From positions 2,232,001 to 2,296,000 of the forward strand of contig OZ220684.1 of the NCBI GenBank assembly GCA_965116395.1: a stretch of DNA of 64,000 bases. The letters are read 5' to 3'. Below the pieces are notes generated by a model, which saw only the letters and a list, made by a program, of their open reading frames with translations, had not been told where the DNA came from and ran no database searches. Below, in pieces: positions 43,758 to 52,763 of the stretch. Position numbers and translations under genes: made by a program. The DNA is from Bin5 sp965116395 (lineage in GTDB: Bacteria; Chloroflexota; Anaerolineae; Caldilineales; Caldilineaceae). Each line of letters starts with the position of its first letter. The first letter of the stretch is position 1.

Positions 43758-44981
43758 ATGACCACAGAACAGCCGACCACCGGCACCGTACAGACCGGCG
43801 ACCTCCAGCAGGGGCCGCACGACACCGACACCTACCTCCCCATCGAGGAAGAGGAAGAGCGCGTCTACATCGCTACGCCGCTGCAGATGATGTGGTGGCG
43901 CTTTCTCAAACACAAAATGGCCATTATTGGCGCCATAGTCGTTATCCTCCTCTACGTGGTTGCCATCTTCGCCGAGGTGCTCGCCCCCTACAACCCCGAA
44001 ACTTACGAGGTCGCCCTCACCTACGCGCCGCCGCAACCAATTCACTTCTTCCATAACGGCGAATTCCAGGGCGCACCCTTCGTCTACGGCCTCACCCAGG
44101 CCCGTAATCCCGATACCCTGCGCATGGAGTTCCAGATCGACGAATCCGTGCGTTACCCTGTCCGCTTCTGGGTCGAAGGCGATCCCTACAAGCTCTGGGG
44201 CTTCTGGCCAAACAGCCGCCATCTCTTTGGCATCGGCGACCCAATTTTCGACGCCTCCGCCGCGGTAAGTACGGATACCCCGTCCTTCTCCGTCATATTT
44301 CTGCTCGGCGCCGATAAGCTCGGCCGCGACATGTTCACCCGTATCGTCTACGGCTCCCGCGTCTCTCTCTCCATCGGCCTGATCGGCGTCGCGCTCAGCT
44401 TCATCTTCGGCGTCGTCCTCGGCGGTATCTCCGGCTTCTACGGCGGCGTAATCGATGTCCTCATCCAGCGGGTCATCGAGTTTCTCCGCTCCGTGCCCTC
44501 CATCCCTCTGTGGATGGCCCTCAGCGCCTCCCTGCCGCAGGACTGGTCCAGCATCAGAGTCTACTTCGGCATCACCATCATCCTTTCGTTGATCGGCTGG
44601 ACATTCCTGGCACGCGCCGTGCGCGGCCGCTTCCTCTCCATGCGCGAAGAGGAGTTCATCCTCGCAGCCCGCTTCGCCGGCGCCGGCGAAATGCGCATCA
44701 TCCTGCGTCACATGGTGCCCTCCTTCTTCAGTCACCTGATCGCCTCCGCCACCCTCGCCGTCCCCTCCATGATCCTCAGCGAAACCTCGCTCAGTTTCCT
44801 GGGCCTGGGACTGCGCCCGCCCGCCATCAGTTGGGGCGTCCTCCTGCATGAATCCCAGAATCTGCGCTCGGTCGCCCTCGCGCCTTGGCTGCTTCTGCCC
44901 GGCGTCTTCGTCATCATCACCGTCCTCGCGCTCAACTTCTTCGGCGACGGCCTCCGCGACGCAGCTGACCCGTACCACTAG
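43758..44981 (+). CDS. ABC transporter permease, DppC type, with long insertion
   Basis: 407 aa, about 100 longer than usual DppC. A long cytoplasmic N-terminus leads to the first helix (~53-73). Then ~110 extracytoplasmic residues (from YAPPQPIHFFHNGEFQGAPF to about FLLGADKLGRD) precede the normal permease core. The EAA-like loop is ILAARFAGAGEMRIILRHMV. GGAGG directly precedes its ATG and overlaps the DppB end, so the two are coupled. The insertion is shared by the paralogue at 52764 and may contact the binding protein. Confidence 0.92.
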   Translation: MTTEQPTTGTVQTGDLQQGPHDTDTYLPIEEEEERVYIATPLQMMWWRFLKHKMAIIGAIVVILLYVVAIFAEVLAPYNPETYEVALTYAPPQPIHFFHNGEFQGAPFVYGLTQARNPDTLRMEFQIDESVRYPVRFWVEGDPYKLWGFWPNSRHLFGIGDPIFDASAAVSTDTPSFSVIFLLGADKLGRDMFTRIVYGSRVSLSIGLIGVALSFIFGVVLGGISGFYGGVIDVLIQRVIEFLRSVPSIPLWMALSASLPQDWSSIRVYFGITIILSLIGWTFLARAVRGRFLSMREEEFILAARFAGAGEMRIILRHMVPSFFSHLIASATLAVPSMILSETSLSFLGLGLRPPAISWGVLLHESQNLRSVALAPWLLLPGVFVIITVLALNFFGDGLRDAADPYH

Positions 44982-45079
44982 TAACCCTCAATTTCCAGGT
45001 AACCACCCAGCCAAAGTCAATTCGCGCCCACGCTCGGCGTTCGCGACCCACAGTGCGCCGGGCGAAGGTGTTTCCTCCC

Positions 45080-45295
45080 TCCGCATTCCTCTATACTCTC
45101 TTCTTGCATATGGGCGGTCGGGCCTTCGGCCCTCCCTTGTGCAGGGGCTGCGCCCCCGCAACGCCCCCCTCCAAAACCACGCCTCACCGACCGTGTCTGC
45201 TCATTCCAGCAGTGCCGCTCCAGCAACCTGGCTGCCGCCAACCGAATACCTGGCGAGATAGCCTGAATGGCGACAGGACCGGTCAAGCAAGGCGC
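45080..45295 (+). repeat. Interspersed cloverleaf repeat, copy D
   Basis: The core at 45112-45166 is identical to copy A in both hairpins and the outer stem. Upstream it shares TTCCTC...CTCTATACTCTC...TTGCATA with copy B; downstream it shares CCAGCAGTGCCGCTCCAGCA and GGCTGCCGCCAACCGAATAC with B and C. It lies after the DppC gene. No ORF over it is credible. Confidence 0.85.
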
Positions 45296-45340
45296 AGCCG
45301 ACGGTATCAACGGAACTGAAGCCGTGCTACAATAATCCTG

Positions 45341-45472
45341 CTAGCCGTCACCCCACTGTCCAACCCATTTCAAAAGGTCTTGAACACGATTCAATACACC
45401 TGGATGGCGTATGTGCCCCCTCTTGAACTCGCACACTGGATAAAACCTGGTAGTTACGTTTCGAGGTAGCTG
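45341..45472 (-). pseudogene. Gene remnant, unidentified C-terminal segment
   Basis: The minus strand reads QLPRNVTTRFYPVCEFKRGH, then IRHPGVLNRVQDLLKWVG and a stop at 45341-45343, about 43 residues bounded upstream by a stop codon. Composition and helical pattern are protein-like, but no start exists and I do not recognise the family. The rest of 45296-45755 holds nothing else supportable. Confidence 0.35.
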
Positions 45473-45755
45473 CTATGGCCCTTTATGTCTGGAGAAGCCT
45501 TCCAGGGAACGTGCTGTGAGAGGCTGATCCAACCATACTTTCATCCCGCCTGCACTCCCCAAGGACATGTGCTAGAATACCCGCACAAACCAGAAACAAG
45601 GCCCACCGGCCTCGCCCACAGGGTCTGCTCATAGGACAAGCGTCATAATTGACGGATCAACAGTCATGATCCAAGTTTCTCGGCCAAAAGCGGGCAACTC
45701 TCATTAGGCCTCTGGTAATCTCCCGTCCCCCCAGAATAGGAAAGAGCGAACAGCA

Positions 45756-46034
45756 ATGCCACAGACGCCGGTCGGTGAAAGAGAAGAGGCAACGCCAGCA
45801 ACCCGAAGGCAGGACCTTTCGTCCGGGTCACCTGTTCGCCGCGAGGAGTCTGTCACAGACATTTTCTGGGAATCTCCCACTCTGGAAGAACTGGCGCGCG
45901 CGCAGGACGTACAACCATTGACTGATGTGCAGGTTCTGTTTGGCACGTGGCCGGGCGATGAAGATGACGGCTTTGAAGAGGCGGTTTACGATCTTAGACA
46001 TGCTGCCAGGGCGAATAGTGGCCCTCGAGAGTGA
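45756..46034 (+). CDS. Probable VapB-like antitoxin
   Basis: 92 aa. No classical DNA-binding fold is obvious. The protein is acidic, with a helical middle (SPTLEELARAQDVQPLTDVQ) and an acidic tail (WPGDEDDGFEEAVYDLR) of the kind that wraps PIN toxins. The call rests mainly on its position: its stop overlaps the start of the PIN-domain gene (GTGA). The N-terminal 30 residues could be non-coding. Confidence 0.6.
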   Translation: MPQTPVGEREEATPATRRQDLSSGSPVRREESVTDIFWESPTLEELARAQDVQPLTDVQVLFGTWPGDEDDGFEEAVYDLRHAARANSGPRE

Positions 46035-46450
46035 GTGTGTCAACACGCATACTCGACACGAATATCGTCTCGTACCTGATGAGGGGCGGAGCGCTCGCGC
46101 GAGCATATCTGCCGCATGTCCAGGACCATCTGCTCGCCATCAGCTTTATCACCGTTGGAGAGCTTTACTTCGGGGCGGAGAAAGGCAACTGGGGTAAGAG
46201 CAGGCGGAATGAACTCGAAGCGTTACTTCGCAACTTCGTTATCCTTCCTTACGACCATGAGATTGCTCGCTGCTACGGTCGATTGGTCGCTGAGCGGCAG
46301 CGAGCCGGAAGACCGATCGCCCCCAACGATGCCTGGATTGCCGCCTGCACTGTGCGGCACGCCGTGCCTTTAGTTACCCACAACCCCAAGGATTTCCAGG
46401 GCATAGCATCTCTTCAGGTTGTTTCGGAGTCTGCCTCGACAGCAAACTGA
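46031..46450 (+). CDS. vapC: PIN-domain ribonuclease toxin, VapC family
   Basis: 139 aa from GTG 46031. Catalytic acidic residues are in place: D9 (ILDTNI), E44 (TVGELYFG), D100 (PNDAWIA) and D121 (NPKDF). VapC toxins cleave tRNA or rRNA when released from the antitoxin. The 4-nt overlap with 45756-46034 indicates a coupled pair. All key residues are present, so it is probably active. It lies between an importer operon and the sulfatase locus. Confidence 0.9.
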   Translation: MSVSTRILDTNIVSYLMRGGALARAYLPHVQDHLLAISFITVGELYFGAEKGNWGKSRRNELEALLRNFVILPYDHEIARCYGRLVAERQRAGRPIAPNDAWIAACTVRHAVPLVTHNPKDFQGIASLQVVSESASTAN

Positions 46451-46755
46451 TATGTAGCTTGGGTAGCCGGTACGGGATCACCACGACCAGCAGTCAACAC
46501 GCGCCCACGAAAGACTAGGTCCGTCCGTGCCGCCAGCAGGGGTGACTGAGACCGATCACTCTGATCGCGGAGGAAGGAGATGGCGGTCGTGTGGTGAAGG
46601 GCGCGTAGGCACGCCTGAGCGGGCCTTGGGAATACCGGTCGTGGGCGACACGCTCGCGATTGCCGGGCGCAGCTGATCTGCATGGTCGTGAAGTGAAAAT
46701 GGTTGAACTGTTACCTGAAAACCCAGAACGCAAAACGCACAAAGGTCTACCCCCA
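46451..46755. other. Intergenic stretch without recognised features
   Basis: About 305 bp between vapC and the sulfatase gene. Small ORFs here have no protein-like pattern. I see no strong promoter or hairpin; the sulfatase frame itself is open from 46660, but its first 32 codons look non-coding. Confidence 0.5.
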
Positions 46756-48057
46756 ATGCGCACAGAACAACCGAACATCCTCGTCTTCATCTGCCACGAC
46801 CTGGGCCGCTACCTGGGCTGCTACGGCGTCCCCGGCGTCCGCACACCGCATATCGACGCCTTCGCCGCATCCGCGCTCCATTTCGAGAACAGCTTCTGCG
46901 TCGCGCCCCAGTGCAGCCCCTCCCGCGCCGCCCTCTGGACCGGCCGCTATCCGCACGCCAACGGCGTGGTCGGGCTGGCCCACTCCGGATTCGCCAATGA
47001 CCTGCACCCGGACGAGCAACATCTGGCCCAGATCCTCTCCGCCAACGGATACGAAACCCGTCTCTTCGGTACCCAGCATGAGGCTAACAGCCCGGAACGT
47101 TGCGGCTACCAGCATGCCCATCCGCGGGGGGTCTGCGCCGAGCTGGCAACAGCGTGCTGCAGTTTTCTGGCGCAGCGCGAACAGGATGCGGCCCCGTTTT
47201 TCGCGCAGATCGGCTTTACCGAGCCGCATCGCCCCTTCCCGCATGACGTGCCGAAGATCGACGCAGATACGGTCGCCATGCCGCCCTACCTGCCGGACAT
47301 CCCCGAAGTGCGCGCGGACATGGTCGATATGGAGGCCTCGGTTGCCTCGATCGACAAGGCATTCGGCAGAGTGCTCGAGGCGCTTGAAACCGCGGGGGTG
47401 GCGGACGATACCGTGGTTGTCTTCACCGCCGATCACGGTATCCCGTTCCCGCTGGCGAAGATGAGCCTCTACGACGCCGGCATCGAAGTGCCGCTGCTCA
47501 TGCGCATCCCAGGCTTGGCGGGGAGTCGGCGCTATTCGGAATTCGTCACACACGTGGACTTTGTGCCCACCGTGCTTGACATGTTGGGGATCGAAAAGCC
47601 GGAGAATCTGCAGGGGGACAGCTACTGGAATCTGCTACGCGGGGAACCTTATAAGCCTAGCGAATACGTTTTCAGTGAAAAGACCTATCACACCTACTAC
47701 GATCCCATGCGCGCCATCCGCACAGACCGCTGGAAACTCATTGCCAACTTCGAGTTCGCGCCCACGATCGAGACGCCGCCCGACTACCTCAGCAACGCCA
47801 AGGGGTACCCTGAAACCAGCATAGCCCTCGACATACCCTACACCGAGATGTACCATCCGCTTTTCGAGCTGTTTGACCTGGAGCAGGATCCATTGGAACA
47901 GAACAACCTGGCCGAAGACCCGGACTACGCCGGCATACGAGACGATCTTGCGCGGCGTCTGCGCGACTGGATGGAGGAGACCGGCGATCCTCTGCTTGAA
48001 GGGCCCATGCCGCAGGCCGCCTATACCAATAGAATGCGGGCCTTCAAGAGTATCTGA
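46756..48057 (+). CDS. Sulfatase (formylglycine-dependent)
   Basis: 433 aa from ATG 46756, chosen because MRTEQPNILVFICHDLG is where sulfatases begin; the frame extends to 46660. C53-S-P-S-R57 (CSPSRAALWTGR) is the sulfatase signature whose Cys becomes formylglycine. Metal ligands are D15 in the N-terminal strand and the later pair in FTADHGIPF. No signal peptide is evident, so it may be cytoplasmic or exported another way. A maturase gene is not in the window. It opens a locus with an esterase, an importer, propeller proteins and a second sulfatase, consistent with desulfating a polysaccharide or oligosaccharide. Confidence 0.9.
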   Translation: MRTEQPNILVFICHDLGRYLGCYGVPGVRTPHIDAFAASALHFENSFCVAPQCSPSRAALWTGRYPHANGVVGLAHSGFANDLHPDEQHLAQILSANGYETRLFGTQHEANSPERCGYQHAHPRGVCAELATACCSFLAQREQDAAPFFAQIGFTEPHRPFPHDVPKIDADTVAMPPYLPDIPEVRADMVDMEASVASIDKAFGRVLEALETAGVADDTVVVFTADHGIPFPLAKMSLYDAGIEVPLLMRIPGLAGSRRYSEFVTHVDFVPTVLDMLGIEKPENLQGDSYWNLLRGEPYKPSEYVFSEKTYHTYYDPMRAIRTDRWKLIANFEFAPTIETPPDYLSNAKGYPETSIALDIPYTEMYHPLFELFDLEQDPLEQNNLAEDPDYAGIRDDLARRLRDWMEETGDPLLEGPMPQAAYTNRMRAFKSI

Positions 48058-48131
48058 GCGCATTTCATATAGCGTGCGTTGTAGTACAGCAGCCCCGTCG
48101 CTCCCCCGGTACATCCACCTCCCAACACGCC

Positions 48132-49169
48132 CTATCCCGCCCCCAGCCACGCCCCGAACCATTCGTAGCTCAAGCGGTGATTGTACCCATGCGGACCGGG
48201 ATGCACGCCCAGCGAGCAGCGCTCTGCTACCCCCAGCAACTCGTACGCACGCGCCGCCGCGGCGAACTCCTCGCGCACAGCCGCTATCGGGAAAATATCG
48301 TCCTGTTCCCCCGCGATCGCCCGCAGCGGCCGCGGCGCGATCAGAGCCGCCAGGTCTCCCATCTCCGCCCACTCCAGGATGCCGGGCACGTAGTTGCATT
48401 CGCAGTGATACAGGTCGTAGATCGACGCCCGGAACGAGCAGAGATAACAGCCCGGCACCGCGACGGTGATCCGCTCGTCGACCGCCGACAGCCACAGCGC
48501 GATCGTGCCCCCGCCCGAATTGCCCGTGCAGCCCAGAACGTCCGGCACCACGTCCGGCCGGTTCTGCAGAAACGCGATCGCGCACATGCCGTCCCAGCAG
48601 CGTTCTCCCACCAGGTTGCGTCCCGCCATCTGGTAGGCGAAGGCCAGGTGGCGGCAGGAGTTCTCGTGCACGCTGCCGCGCCCGTCCTCGGTCTGCCGCT
48701 CGCCGAAACCGCGCTGCTCCACCGCGCAGACCAGATAGCCGGCCTGCGCCAGCGCCTGCGCGTAATTGTTGTCCACCTTGAGCCTGCTCTCCCGCTCCGC
48801 CGCGCTGGGATAGTTACCCAGGATCCACTGCACCGACGGGTTGTGCCCGTGAAAGACCAGCACCGGCCGGTAGGGCGGCTCCGTATTGGGGACCAGCAGA
48901 TAGGCGGGGATGCTCACGCCCTCGCCCGCGTCCAGAAGATACTTCTCCTCCACATAGCCGTCCCGCTCCACCGCCTGCAGCTTCTCCGCCGCCACCGCCG
49001 CGGGCGGCGTGCGTTCGGCCAGGCCGAGCAGCTCCAACGTCTTCGCGCGCAGCGCCCCCTGCCACGCGCCAAACTCTGTTTCCGTCCGCGCCTCGAACGC
49101 CAACCTGCGCGGCGCAGCCTCATACACCGCATCAACATGCGCCTGCAAAAGAAATCGGGAACTGCCCAT
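48132..49169 (-). CDS. Alpha/beta hydrolase, acetyl-xylan-esterase/dienelactone-hydrolase-like
   Basis: 345 aa from ATG 49169 (AGGAG upstream); the frame is open to 49268. Catalytic triad: S218 in GNSGGG, D290 in EQDDIFP and H327 in GPHGYNH. VLVFHGHN forms the oxyanion strand. The family includes deacetylases of xylan and other polysaccharides. Read divergently from the binding-protein gene at 49564 and convergently with the sulfatase, it would remove acyl groups from the same glycan. No signal peptide. Confidence 0.82.
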   Translation of the reverse strand: MGSSRFLLQAHVDAVYEAAPRRLAFEARTETEFGAWQGALRAKTLELLGLAERTPPAAVAAEKLQAVERDGYVEEKYLLDAGEGVSIPAYLLVPNTEPPYRPVLVFHGHNPSVQWILGNYPSAAERESRLKVDNNYAQALAQAGYLVCAVEQRGFGERQTEDGRGSVHENSCRHLAFAYQMAGRNLVGERCWDGMCAIAFLQNRPDVVPDVLGCTGNSGGGTIALWLSAVDERITVAVPGCYLCSFRASIYDLYHCECNYVPGILEWAEMGDLAALIAPRPLRAIAGEQDDIFPIAAVREEFAAAARAYELLGVAERCSLGVHPGPHGYNHRLSYEWFGAWLGAG

Positions 49170-49219
49170 CGGGGAATCTCCTGTTCCAAATGTAAACTGA
49201 ACGCTGCACAGACCGTCCA

Positions 49220-49252
49220 GGGCGGGCGGCCCGATTCGAATCATACCCGCCC
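49220..49252. promoter_or_regulatory. Inverted repeat in divergent control region
   Basis: GGGCGGG (49220-49226) pairs with CCCGCCC (49246-49252), and the loop contains the perfect palindrome GATTCGAATC (49233-49242). It lies between the divergent esterase and binding-protein genes, 51 nt from the esterase start. Plausible operator; no regulator gene is adjacent. Confidence 0.35.
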
Positions 49253-49309
49253 TCCTTTCGGACAGCAATCGCGCCGGCTACACACCAGTGTCAAGTAAAT
49301 TTTCACTGG

Positions 49310-49338
49310 TTGACAGCCCAATCCGGCTACAGTACAAT
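49310..49338 (+). promoter_or_regulatory. Strong sigma70-type promoter for Dpp-type importer operon 2
   Basis: TTGACA (49310-49315) is a perfect -35, and TACAAT (49333-49338) matches five of six -10 bases at 17-nt spacing. The leader to the ATG at 49564 would be about 220 nt. The rest of 49170-49563 contains no gene. Confidence 0.6.
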
Positions 49339-49563
49339 GCGGCCCTACCGGAAGTATACATCCCAAGACGCTTGGCCGCGCCTGAGCGCGAAAGGAAATA
49401 TCAGACCCACCCAGAACGCCAGACAATTCGCCGCGCCGCCTATGGCGGACGGTAGACCTTTTCATAGTGCCAGGGGGCATCGATCAGCAACCCCGCAGGG
49501 CGGGTGTTACTCCTCGGTTTTCTCTTCAAACAGCTTTCCGCATCAAGTCAAAGGAGAAAGGTC

Positions 49564-51534
49564 ATGGCAAGACGCACGATCACCCGGCGTAAGTTTATGC
49601 AACTCTCAGCTGCCGCAACAGCTGGCTCACTGCTGGCTGCCTGTGGCGCCGGCGGCGATGAAGAACCGGCCGCCGACCAACCGGCAGCTGAGGCGCCCGC
49701 CGAATCAGCGGAGCCCGCTGCAGAATCCTCATCTCAGTACAACGAAGCGCCAATGCTCAAAGCAATGGTAGACGCCGGCGAGTTGCCTCCGATAGATGAT
49801 CGCCTGCCGGTCACCCCGCGCATCGTCACCCCCATCCATGAGGTCGGGACCTACAGCGATTCGATCCGCGGCTTCACCCTCAACGAGACCGACCGCGCCG
49901 CGCCCGGCTACATCGTCAACCGCGGTTTTATCGATATTCCCCCCGATCTGGACGGATTCGGCGCCGGGCTACCGACCGGCGGCTGGGAACCTTACCTGGC
50001 GGAAAGTTTCGAGTGGAACGGTGACGCCACCCAGCTCACGATCCATATGCGCCCGGGCATGAAATGGTCGGACGGCGAACCGTTCACATCCGAGGACATC
50101 CTCTTCCTGTGGGAGGATCTGTGGTTCAATGAAGAGTACACGCCCATAGCGCCTACCCGCTGCTTTGTGGATGGTCAGCCGGTGGTTCTGGAGACGCCCG
50201 ACGATTACACATTGGTCTTCAAGTTCCCGGCCCCCTATCCCACCTTCCCCTTCCTGTTCCGCGGCCGCCTGCTTGCCACCACGCCCAAGCACCACCTCAA
50301 GCAGTGGCATCCCAGTTACACCGATGGGGCTGAATACGTCGATCTGAGAGAGAATAACGACTATCTCGATCCCGATTTCCCCGTCGTCACCCCATGGCTG
50401 TCAAAGGGCTATGATGAATCGGGACTGCGGCTGGAGCGCAATCCCTACTACTGCGCCGTAGATACCGCCGGCAACCAGCTCCCCTACTGCGACAACTACG
50501 TCTTCCCCTTCGCCGGCACCCAGGAGAATGCCGTTCTGATGGCGATCGCAGGCCAGATCGACCTCGGTATTCGCAACATGCAGCTGTTCGAGAGCCTGCC
50601 GACCCTGCGCGAAAACGAGGAGCGCGGCGACTACCGGCTGCTGTTCTGGCCGGGCACCTCCTTCACCACCGGCAATCACATCACCATCAACTACCGCCTC
50701 CAGAACGAAAAAGACCAGGAGATCGCCGAGTTCTTCCGCAAGAAGTCTTTCCGCAATGCCCTGTCGATGGCCATCAACCGCGACGAGGTCAACGAAACGC
50801 TCTACTTCGGCGCCGGCCGGCCGTCCAGTTATGCCCTTGCCTCCTCATCCCCCTATTGGGATGATGACATGGATTCCATCACCATGGTCAACGGCCAGTT
50901 CGACTTGGCCCAGGTTGACAGTATCTTCGATGAACTGGGCCTGGAGAAGGGCGATGATGGTATGCGGACATTCCCCAGCGGCGAGCCGGTGACGATCATT
51001 CTCGATGCCGCCACCGAGATTACGGTGCATCAGCAGGTCGCGGAAATGGTCGTGGCCGATTGGCGCGACGCCGGCCTCGACGCCCGCCTCAACGCAATCC
51101 AGCGCTCGGTCCTCTTCTCCCGCTGGCGTGCCGGCGAGTCCCATACCTACATGTGGGGCACCGATGCCAATGAAATTCCCCTGATGCGGCCCAACCAGCC
51201 GATCTTTACCCCCAAGGGGCACGCGCTTGATATGTTGCCGGTGCACTACAATGACGACCCCGAGTGGCTGCAGGAACTCGGACCGCCCGAAGGCGGCGAC
51301 GCGATGTTCGCCCTGCAAAATGAGATCAAGAAAGAGATCGACCCTGTCGAGAGCAAACGCCTGCACAAGGAGCTCTTCAAGTACCACACTGACTGGCAGT
51401 TTGACATCCATATTGTCGCCGACGTGCCGCTCATGGTCCTGGTCTCCAACCGCGTCGGCAACTGCCCCGAAGTAGCCAATGGTCTGCAGGACTTCACCTA
51501 CGCCTATCCGGAGCAGTTCTACATCAAGTCGTAA
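49564..51534 (+). CDS. Oligosaccharide/oligopeptide-binding lipoprotein (SBP family 5)
   Basis: 656 aa from ATG 49564 with AAGGAGAAAGG upstream. Tat leader (TRRKFMQL), lipobox LAAC (C27), Ala/Glu-rich linker, then the subgroup block SQYNEAPMLKAMV and the family-5 fold (MKWSDGEPFTSEDILFLWED near 160). It is a paralogue of 40672-42654. It heads the only complete importer here (binding protein, DppB, DppC, DppD, DppF). Sulfatases, an esterase and propeller proteins around it suggest a carbohydrate ligand; family membership alone would also allow peptides. Confidence 0.92.
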   Translation: MARRTITRRKFMQLSAAATAGSLLAACGAGGDEEPAADQPAAEAPAESAEPAAESSSQYNEAPMLKAMVDAGELPPIDDRLPVTPRIVTPIHEVGTYSDSIRGFTLNETDRAAPGYIVNRGFIDIPPDLDGFGAGLPTGGWEPYLAESFEWNGDATQLTIHMRPGMKWSDGEPFTSEDILFLWEDLWFNEEYTPIAPTRCFVDGQPVVLETPDDYTLVFKFPAPYPTFPFLFRGRLLATTPKHHLKQWHPSYTDGAEYVDLRENNDYLDPDFPVVTPWLSKGYDESGLRLERNPYYCAVDTAGNQLPYCDNYVFPFAGTQENAVLMAIAGQIDLGIRNMQLFESLPTLRENEERGDYRLLFWPGTSFTTGNHITINYRLQNEKDQEIAEFFRKKSFRNALSMAINRDEVNETLYFGAGRPSSYALASSSPYWDDDMDSITMVNGQFDLAQVDSIFDELGLEKGDDGMRTFPSGEPVTIILDAATEITVHQQVAEMVVADWRDAGLDARLNAIQRSVLFSRWRAGESHTYMWGTDANEIPLMRPNQPIFTPKGHALDMLPVHYNDDPEWLQELGPPEGGDAMFALQNEIKKEIDPVESKRLHKELFKYHTDWQFDIHIVADVPLMVLVSNRVGNCPEVANGLQDFTYAYPEQFYIKS

Positions 51535-51542
51535 TAAAAGTA

Positions 51543-51648
51543 AGGAGTGAGAAACTACGAGGAGTGAGTTTGGCCGCCGCTGAATCCAGGTTTCTGGACA
51601 TTCGGCGGCGGCCAAATGGAGAGGCGTTTTCTCTCCTTTCTCACTCCT
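51543..51648 (+). terminator. Long three-tier stem-loop between binding-protein and permease genes
   Basis: The outer stem AGGAGTGAGAAA (51543-51554) pairs with TTTCTCACTCCT (51637-51648). A 17-bp middle stem (51569-51585 with 51600-51616, one G-T pair) contains GGCCGCCGC/GGCGGCGGCC. The apex is CCAG/CTGG (51586-51597). It starts 9 nt after the stop codon and occupies most of the spacer. This is the strongest structure in the window and probably protects or attenuates the message. Confidence 0.65.
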
Positions 51649-51705
51649 CTTCACTCTCTCCTCTCACGGCCACAGGTCGCGAACCACCGCAGTCCCGGGG
51701 TCCAG

Positions 51706-52704
51706 ATGCTGGATTACGTCATACGCAGAGTGTTGATAGCAATTCCCACACTCCTGCTAATCTCTTTCATCTGCTTTATCGTCATCAATCTCCCCGCCGG
51801 GGATGTGATCACCACCTATGAGCAAAACCTCATAGGCAACCTCGGCTGGGGTGAAGAGGAAGCCAGAATAGAGGGCGACAATATCCGCCGCGAGTACGGG
51901 TTGGATCGCCCGATACCGATTCAGTATTTCTATTGGCTTTTTGCCTTTTTGCAGGGCGACTTCGGCGTCTCCCTCGTCACCTACGACCGCGTCGCCTCCG
52001 AAGTCATCTGGACCAACCTGGGCTATACGATGCTGATCGCTTCGCTCTCTCTCGGCCTTTCGTGGGCCGTGGGCCTGCCGATCGGCATCTATTCCGCCAC
52101 CCGTCAATACTCCGTTTCAGACGGCGTTTTTACCGTCATGAGTTTCATCGGCCTTTCCATGCCTGGCTTCCTGCTGGCGCTGGCCATCCTGGTCTTCATG
52201 ACCTTCGTCCTCGACGCGCCCCTGCTCACCGGCCTCTATTCCCCCGAGTATGTCGACGCGCCCTGGAGTCCGGGCAAGGTCAGGGATCTCGCAGCCCATA
52301 TCTGGCTGCCGGTTCTCGTAGGCGGCATTCCCGGCATCGCCTCCCTCATGCGCATCATGCGCGGCAATCTGCTCGACGAATTGGGCCGCCAATACGTTGA
52401 AACCGCCCGCGCCAAGGGGATGGCCGAAAAGGTCGTCGTCATCAAACACGCCGTGCGCGTCGCCATCAACCCGCTGATCAGCCTGCTCGGCATGCAGTTT
52501 CCGGAAATCATCTCCGGCAACGTTATCACCGCAATCGTCCTGGGCCTGCGCACCATCGGCCCTACGCTCAACTCCGCCCTCCAGGCCCAGGACGTCTATG
52601 TGTCGTCCGCCATCCTGATGATCCTGAGCGTCATGCTCGTCCTGGGTAACCTGGTCGCCGACCTGCTGCTGGCCTGGATCGATCCGCGCGTCCGCTTCGA
52701 CTAG
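51706..52704 (+). CDS. ABC transporter permease, DppB type
   Basis: 332 aa from ATG 51706; the frame runs back to 51616 through the stem-loop, but MLDYVIRRVLIAIPTL is the normal DppB start. Six helices, with EAA-like loop ETARAKGMAEKVVVIKHAVR. It forms the channel with DppC 52764-53915. Sequence and order parallel 42770-43756, so the two importers come from an operon duplication. Confidence 0.92.
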   Translation: MLDYVIRRVLIAIPTLLLISFICFIVINLPAGDVITTYEQNLIGNLGWGEEEARIEGDNIRREYGLDRPIPIQYFYWLFAFLQGDFGVSLVTYDRVASEVIWTNLGYTMLIASLSLGLSWAVGLPIGIYSATRQYSVSDGVFTVMSFIGLSMPGFLLALAILVFMTFVLDAPLLTGLYSPEYVDAPWSPGKVRDLAAHIWLPVLVGGIPGIASLMRIMRGNLLDELGRQYVETARAKGMAEKVVVIKHAVRVAINPLISLLGMQFPEIISGNVITAIVLGLRTIGPTLNSALQAQDVYVSSAILMILSVMLVLGNLVADLLLAWIDPRVRFD

Positions 52705-52763
52705 CGCAACTTGCAACCGCTGCTACTGGCCGCGAGCCAGTAGCCACGAACCACTGGTGTCTT

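Noticed and set aside
49233..49242. GATTCGAATC as the T-arm of a tRNA
   Set aside because: No acceptor, D or anticodon stems can be placed around it; it is better explained as the palindromic loop of an inverted repeat.
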